Of a stretch of DNA of 64,000 bases, positions 60,117 through 64,000 are shown piece after piece (positions within the stretch are counted from its first letter, which is position 1; each line of letters opens with the position of its first letter). Under the pieces are notes generated by a model. It was not told the origin of the DNA. It was given only the letters and a program-made list of their open reading frames with translations, and did not search any database. The translations under genes were made by a program, and so were the position numbers. This DNA comes from UBA7330 sp043554545 (lineage in GTDB: Bacteria > Bacteroidota > Bacteroidia > Cytophagales > Cyclobacteriaceae): the NCBI GenBank assembly GCA_043554545.1, contig CP121337.1, forward strand, positions 1,984,001-2,048,000, read 5' to 3'.

Positions 60117-62135
60117 TTACCAAACTTTTATTCGTTCATCTTCCGGTCGATAATTTTTGTTTCCGGGTTGTACGTTAAAAGCCTCATAAAAGGGAGTAAA
60201 ATTCATCAATGGACCATTTACCCGCCACATGGCCGGTGAGTGAGGATTTGTATTCACGTAAGTTCTCAAAAACTCATCACGTGTTTTTACTCTCCAGATT
60301 CTGGCAATAGAATAAAAGAACCGTTGATCAGGGGTTAAACCATCAATTCTGGTGGTATCCTGTCCCTGAGAGGTCATTTTAAAAGCATCATAGGCTATGG
60401 AAATACCTCCATTGTCGGCAGTGTTTTCACCCACAGTCAATGCACCATTGATGTGCATACTATCAAGAACCGTAAACGTATTATATCGGTCTATGATTTG
60501 TTGGGTTTTTGCATTAAACCTTTTGTAATCTTCCTCAGTCCACCAATTTTTCACATTCCCGTCTTTATCACGTTGGGCACCACTGTCGTCAAATGCGTGT
60601 GTCAGCTCATGTCCGATGACCATGCCGATCCCACCATAGTTGATGGCATCATCAGCCACAAAATCAAAATAGGGATATTGCAGAATGCCTGCCGGGAAAA
60701 CAATTTCATTGAAAGCCGGATTATAGTAAGCGGTCACTGTAGATGGTGTCGTATGCCATTCCGTATGATCAGGTGGTTGACTCAGTTTCTGCAGCTTGTA
60801 TTGATATTCATTTTTTCTAATTGAAAGTATGTTTTCAAAATACTGACTCTCATCAATAGTCACCCCATCGTACTTTCTCCATTCGTCAGGATAACCTATC
60901 TTTTTTGTGATGGCATAAAGCTTTTCTTTTGCCTTTAGCTTGGTAGAATCACTCATCCAATCCAGATGATCCATTCTATTTTCAAAAGCCTTTTGAAGGT
61001 TATTCACTAACTCCAGGACACGCTTTTTTGCTCCCTCATTAAAATATCTTTTAACATATAATTGTCCCAATGCATATCCCAACATTTGGTCTACTTGTTG
61101 CACCATCAGCTGAGCCCGATTTTTTTGCGTTGATTGACCTGATAAAACCTTTGAATACTCAAAAGCGGCTTGCTCAAATGGTTTACTTAGCACATTGGCA
61201 TAGTTTGAAATGGAATGTGCTTTTAAATACAGTTTCCAGACAGGTATTGAAACAGTAGTTAGCATCTCATCTAATTGATCATAATACCCCGGCTGTCGCA
61301 TATCGATTGAATCAACTTGTAAGTAGAGATCTTTGACTAAGGCTGCCCAACGAATATTCGAATGTCTTTGCTCGATAGCTGAAATAGCCACCTTGTGATA
61401 GTTTGTCTTTACATCTCGTAACTCAACCCTGGTTTTGTGGGAAGCTGCCAGTTCTTTTTCCAGGTCATAAACTTTTTGTGCATACTTTATTGACACTTCC
61501 GGGGCACTACCAGTCAACTCAAAAAGTTTAGCTATATACCTTCTATAAGCAGTTTGAATGGCCACAGTAGCGGTGTCCGTTTTGAAATAATAATCCCGGT
61601 CAGGTAAGCCTAAACCAGCCTGACTAAAATGGGCCATGTTTACATTGCTGTTCTCATCATCCGGATAGACATACCAATTGATGATGGAATAATTACCTTT
61701 TTTGATTTGATTGGATACGAATTCCATTAGCGTAGGTGTGTTTATTAAGACGTCAATCTGTTTAAGAATTAATTGAATGGGTTCATAACCACGCTGATCA
61801 ATAACTGTCGTATCCATCCCAGATGCATAAAAATCTCCAACCTTTTGTTCAATACTCCCAAAGGCATACTCGCCGTGAGACACTTTTTCCAGTATGTTTT
61901 GTAAAAGCAACTTTTGAGGGATATTCAAAAACATATAGGAACCAACACCTACCTGATCCTCTGCGATAGTGGCTGTATCATACCAAATACCATTTACATA
62001 CCTAAAGAAATTGTCACCAGGCCGAATAGTATGATCGATACCCTTTATATCAACAAAGCTTCTTTCAAGCGTTTCTTCCTGATGACAGGAACTTAAAAAA
62101 ATGACAACAAAAATGGCAAGTAGCAGACTCTTCAT
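60117..62135 (-). CDS. M13-family metallopeptidase (neprilysin-like), lipoprotein
   Basis: About 672 residues from the ATG at 62135, where a good lipobox (FLSSC) follows; the frame opens 26 codons earlier. The zinc site is VIGHELTHAFDD (HExxH) at about residues 506-517, with the third ligand in GENTADNGG (about 569). The C-terminal NPHSPAMWRVNGPLMN matches the substrate-binding region. The usual CxVW end reads IKVW. It cleaves oligopeptides on the hydrophobic side. Separate transcription from M1/M24 is possible because the gap is about 215 bp. Confidence 0.93.
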   Translation of the reverse strand: MKSLLLAIFVVIFLSSCHQEETLERSFVDIKGIDHTIRPGDNFFRYVNGIWYDTATIAEDQVGVGSYMFLNIPQKLLLQNILEKVSHGEYAFGSIEQKVGDFYASGMDTTVIDQRGYEPIQLILKQIDVLINTPTLMEFVSNQIKKGNYSIINWYVYPDDENSNVNMAHFSQAGLGLPDRDYYFKTDTATVAIQTAYRRYIAKLFELTGSAPEVSIKYAQKVYDLEKELAASHKTRVELRDVKTNYHKVAISAIEQRHSNIRWAALVKDLYLQVDSIDMRQPGYYDQLDEMLTTVSIPVWKLYLKAHSISNYANVLSKPFEQAAFEYSKVLSGQSTQKNRAQLMVQQVDQMLGYALGQLYVKRYFNEGAKKRVLELVNNLQKAFENRMDHLDWMSDSTKLKAKEKLYAITKKIGYPDEWRKYDGVTIDESQYFENILSIRKNEYQYKLQKLSQPPDHTEWHTTPSTVTAYYNPAFNEIVFPAGILQYPYFDFVADDAINYGGIGMVIGHELTHAFDDSGAQRDKDGNVKNWWTEEDYKRFNAKTQQIIDRYNTFTVLDSMHINGALTVGENTADNGGISIAYDAFKMTSQGQDTTRIDGLTPDQRFFYSIARIWRVKTRDEFLRTYVNTNPHSPAMWRVNGPLMNFTPFYEAFNVQPGNKNYRPEDERIKVW

Positions 62136-62271
62136 GTGCAAGGAATATTTAAATAAAGGTAACTTGTTAATGATTTTTATGAATGAATTACAATTATTCA
62201 AAAAACAACTCAATTAAATTGCTAAAATATTTAATTTAAAAACTTATTAATTAACCCAAAAAAACCAAACG

Positions 62272-62637
62272 ATGCAAAAGATCTTACCTTTTATCATTAT
62301 CTCACTTATTGTTTTCAGTTGTGGCCCTTCTAAAAAAGCCATGGATATATCCATAGGAACCTGGGACTATACGTTAAAAGGCACTCCAAATGGTGATATT
62401 ACCGGAAATTTTGTAATTGCTAAAGATGGAGATGAATACGCTGGTTCTCTTAATTCTAGTCAGGGATCGCTACCATTTAAAACCATCAATGTTGATGAAA
62501 ACGGGCAACTTAACGCCACATTTGACTACGGCAACTATGAAGTAATAATGGTTGGTCAATTTGAAGGAAATACATTTGATGGTAGTGTAAGTGCTGATTA
62601 CAACAAATTTATGGTTACTGCCCAGAAACAGGAATAG
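62272..62637 (+). CDS. Small lipoprotein, beta-sandwich-like
   Basis: A 121-residue predicted lipoprotein with the lipobox VFSC (about Cys17), then a beta-rich domain containing GTWDYTLKGTPNGDITG and GQFEGNTFDGSVSAD. The pattern resembles small Bacteroidota lipoproteins of lipocalin/calycin shape whose role is unknown. It is divergent from the M13 gene and 153 bp upstream of the TonB-dependent receptor. Confidence 0.65.
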   Translation: MQKILPFIIISLIVFSCGPSKKAMDISIGTWDYTLKGTPNGDITGNFVIAKDGDEYAGSLNSSQGSLPFKTINVDENGQLNATFDYGNYEVIMVGQFEGNTFDGSVSADYNKFMVTAQKQE

Positions 62638-62790
62638 CTATTTGTATATTTTCAATTAGACTAATTATTGGTCTATCTTCAAATTCAAGCTTAAAGAAAT
62701 CATTTGATAGGCCCATACAACCTTTTTCAAAGAATCAGGGTCTTCCTTTAGACGATGATACTCCAACCGTTTTAAGCTAAAGAGATCAAA

Positions 62791-64000
62791 TTGAAAAAAT
62801 ATCTCTTCTTGTGTGCATTTATATATGCCGCCAATTTAACTATCGCCCAAACTTTCACCATCAGTGGCTACATACGAGATGGAGACACTGGTGAAAACCT
62901 GATTGGTGCGACGGTTCTGGAAAGTGGTACAACGAGAGGTACTGTTACAAACACTTTTGGTTTTTATTCACTTTCAGTACCGGAAGGGACGATTACGTTA
63001 CAAGTTTCTTTTGTCGGTTACCAGGTTGAAATAAAGGAAATTGAATTTCATGAAAATGTAAGACTCAATATCAGTTTAGAACCAGGATCTGTGCTTGAAG
63101 AAGTCGTCGTGACAGCTCAGGAAAAAATTGAGCAATCACCACTCATGAGTACCATTGATATTCCAATGGAACAAATCAAAGCAATACCTGTACTTCTGGG
63201 AGAAGCAGATATACTTAAAACCTTACAACTACTACCCGGAATTCAAAGTGGAACAGAGGGTTCCAGTGGTATTTATGTCAGAGGAGGCGGTCCTGACCAA
63301 AACCTAATTCTGCTGGATGGTGTTCCAGTTTATAACGTTTCACACCTATTCGGATTCTTTTCGGTTTTCAATGCAGATGCCATTAATAAAGTACAAGTAA
63401 TCAAAGGTGGCTATCCTGCAAGATACGGAGGAAGACTTTCCTCCGTCATTGACATATCGATGAAAGAAGGAAACAATCAAAAATTCTCAGGAGAAGGCTC
63501 TATTGGCTTTATCGCTTCAAAAGTTACCCTGGAAGGCCCAATAGGAAAACAAAAAAAGACCTCATTCATCGTTTCAGGAAGGCGGACTTACATCGACCTA
63601 CTTACCAGACCAATAATCAAAGCCAATAGCAATGGCAACGATACCGGAGGCTATTATTTCTATGATTTAAATACTAAAATCAATCATAAGCTTTCTGAAA
63701 ATGACCGCCTCTACTTAAGTTTTTATAATGGCAAAGACAAAGGGTTTAGCAAATCCAAATATGATTATGACTATGGGTTTGAGCAGGTAAAATCAGTTGA
63801 AGAATATGGTCTTGGATGGGGAAACACCATTGCAGCTATTAGATGGAATCATATTTTTGGACCACGTTTGTTTGGCAATCTTACAGGAACCTACAGTAAA
63901 TATAAATTCAGGATATTCAGTAGCTACGTTAATGAAATTACCGCTTTAGGAAATACGGATATTTCAGAAGAACTCATTGAGTATTTTTCAGGGGTAGACG
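62791..64000 (+). CDS. TonB-dependent receptor, N-terminal part (runs past the window edge)
   Basis: The frame opens after a TAA at 62773 and starts with TTG at 62791 (MKKYLFLCAF when read as Met), with a signal peptide to about residue 20 (TIAQ). Residues about 22-105 form a carboxypeptidase-regulatory-like domain (ISGYIRDGDTGENLIGATV). The plug begins at EVVVTAQEK and has SSGIYVRGGGPDQNLILLDG, VPVYNVSHLFGFFSVFN and PARYGGRLSSVIDISMKEG. The barrel continues beyond 64000. Such receptors import siderophores, peptides or glycans. No TonB or SusD gene is visible in the window. Confidence 0.9.
   Translation, partial: MKKYLFLCAFIYAANLTIAQTFTISGYIRDGDTGENLIGATVLESGTTRGTVTNTFGFYSLSVPEGTITLQVSFVGYQVEIKEIEFHENVRLNISLEPGSVLEEVVVTAQEKIEQSPLMSTIDIPMEQIKAIPVLLGEADILKTLQLLPGIQSGTEGSSGIYVRGGGPDQNLILLDGVPVYNVSHLFGFFSVFNADAINKVQVIKGGYPARYGGRLSSVIDISMKEGNNQKFSGEGSIGFIASKVTLEGPIGKQKKTSFIVSGRRTYIDLLTRPIIKANSNGNDTGGYYFYDLNTKINHKLSENDRLYLSFYNGKDKGFSKSKYDYDYGFEQVKSVEEYGLGWGNTIAAIRWNHIFGPRLFGNLTGTYSKYKFRIFSSYVNEITALGNTDISEELIEYFSGVD

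Noticed and set aside
1..64000. CRISPR array, tRNA, rRNA, prophage or integrase-flanked island
   Set aside because: No regular short direct repeats with spacers, no cloverleaf or rRNA signature, and no phage or site-specific recombinase gene were found; the IS3-family element is the only mobile gene set.

Overview
The window looks like chromosome from a free-living, probably marine Bacteroidota of the Cytophagales type. The signs are lipoproteins with a Cys lipobox, a SPOR/PD40/TPR envelope protein, a TonB-dependent receptor with an N-terminal carboxypeptidase-regulatory domain, CHRD repeats, little Shine-Dalgarno signal, and TANNTTTG-type -7 promoter boxes upstream of several genes. The lineage is inferred from gene content; no rRNA or tRNA gene is visible.

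Layout. 1-6 kb: a decayed Na+/H+ antiporter remnant, a strong hairpin terminator, a lipoprotein of five CHRD repeats, a patatin-like phospholipase paired with a receptor-like four-helix-bundle protein, and a ceramidase-like protein. 6-14 kb: a 1355-residue AsmA-like membrane-anchored protein; a tight four-gene minus-strand operon encoding a J-domain-like protein, a small conserved protein, a Vms1/ANKZF1-like (VLRF1) peptidyl-tRNA hydrolase candidate and an 83-residue unknown; then a LOV blue-light sensor fused to a SpoIIE-type phosphatase. 14-20 kb: a complete tripartite RND efflux operon. 20-26 kb: a decaying accessory zone with an IS3-family element (orfB broken by TGA), a frameshifted gene beside it, an AT-rich crystallin-like lipoprotein/beta-barrel pair, and a large broken gene. 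26-45 kb: tandem cold-shock proteins, MATE transporter, two FAD amine-oxidase-type proteins, DUF3750 and DUF3592 proteins, a Rieske-glutamate-synthase fusion, an orphan oxidase subunit III, bestrophin, a SPOR envelope protein and a transglutaminase lipoprotein.

45-56.6 kb: fatty acid hydroxylase and rhodanese operon, FG-GAP lipoprotein with a secreted TIM-barrel isomerase, a YtrA-type GntR/ABC operon with a perfect palindromic operator at its start, a PQQ-type sugar dehydrogenase, and a TIM-barrel isomerase next to an Nramp-like transporter that lacks the metal-site motifs. 56.6-64 kb: three exported metallopeptidases in a row (M1, M24, M13), a small lipoprotein and the start of a TonB-dependent receptor, which together suggest extracellular or periplasmic peptide use.

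Most promising for new biology: the VLRF1/J-domain operon, which suggests a bacterial ribosome quality-control module. Next are the LOV-phosphatase, the ceramidase-like protein with an altered catalytic motif, and the Nramp-like/isomerase pair.
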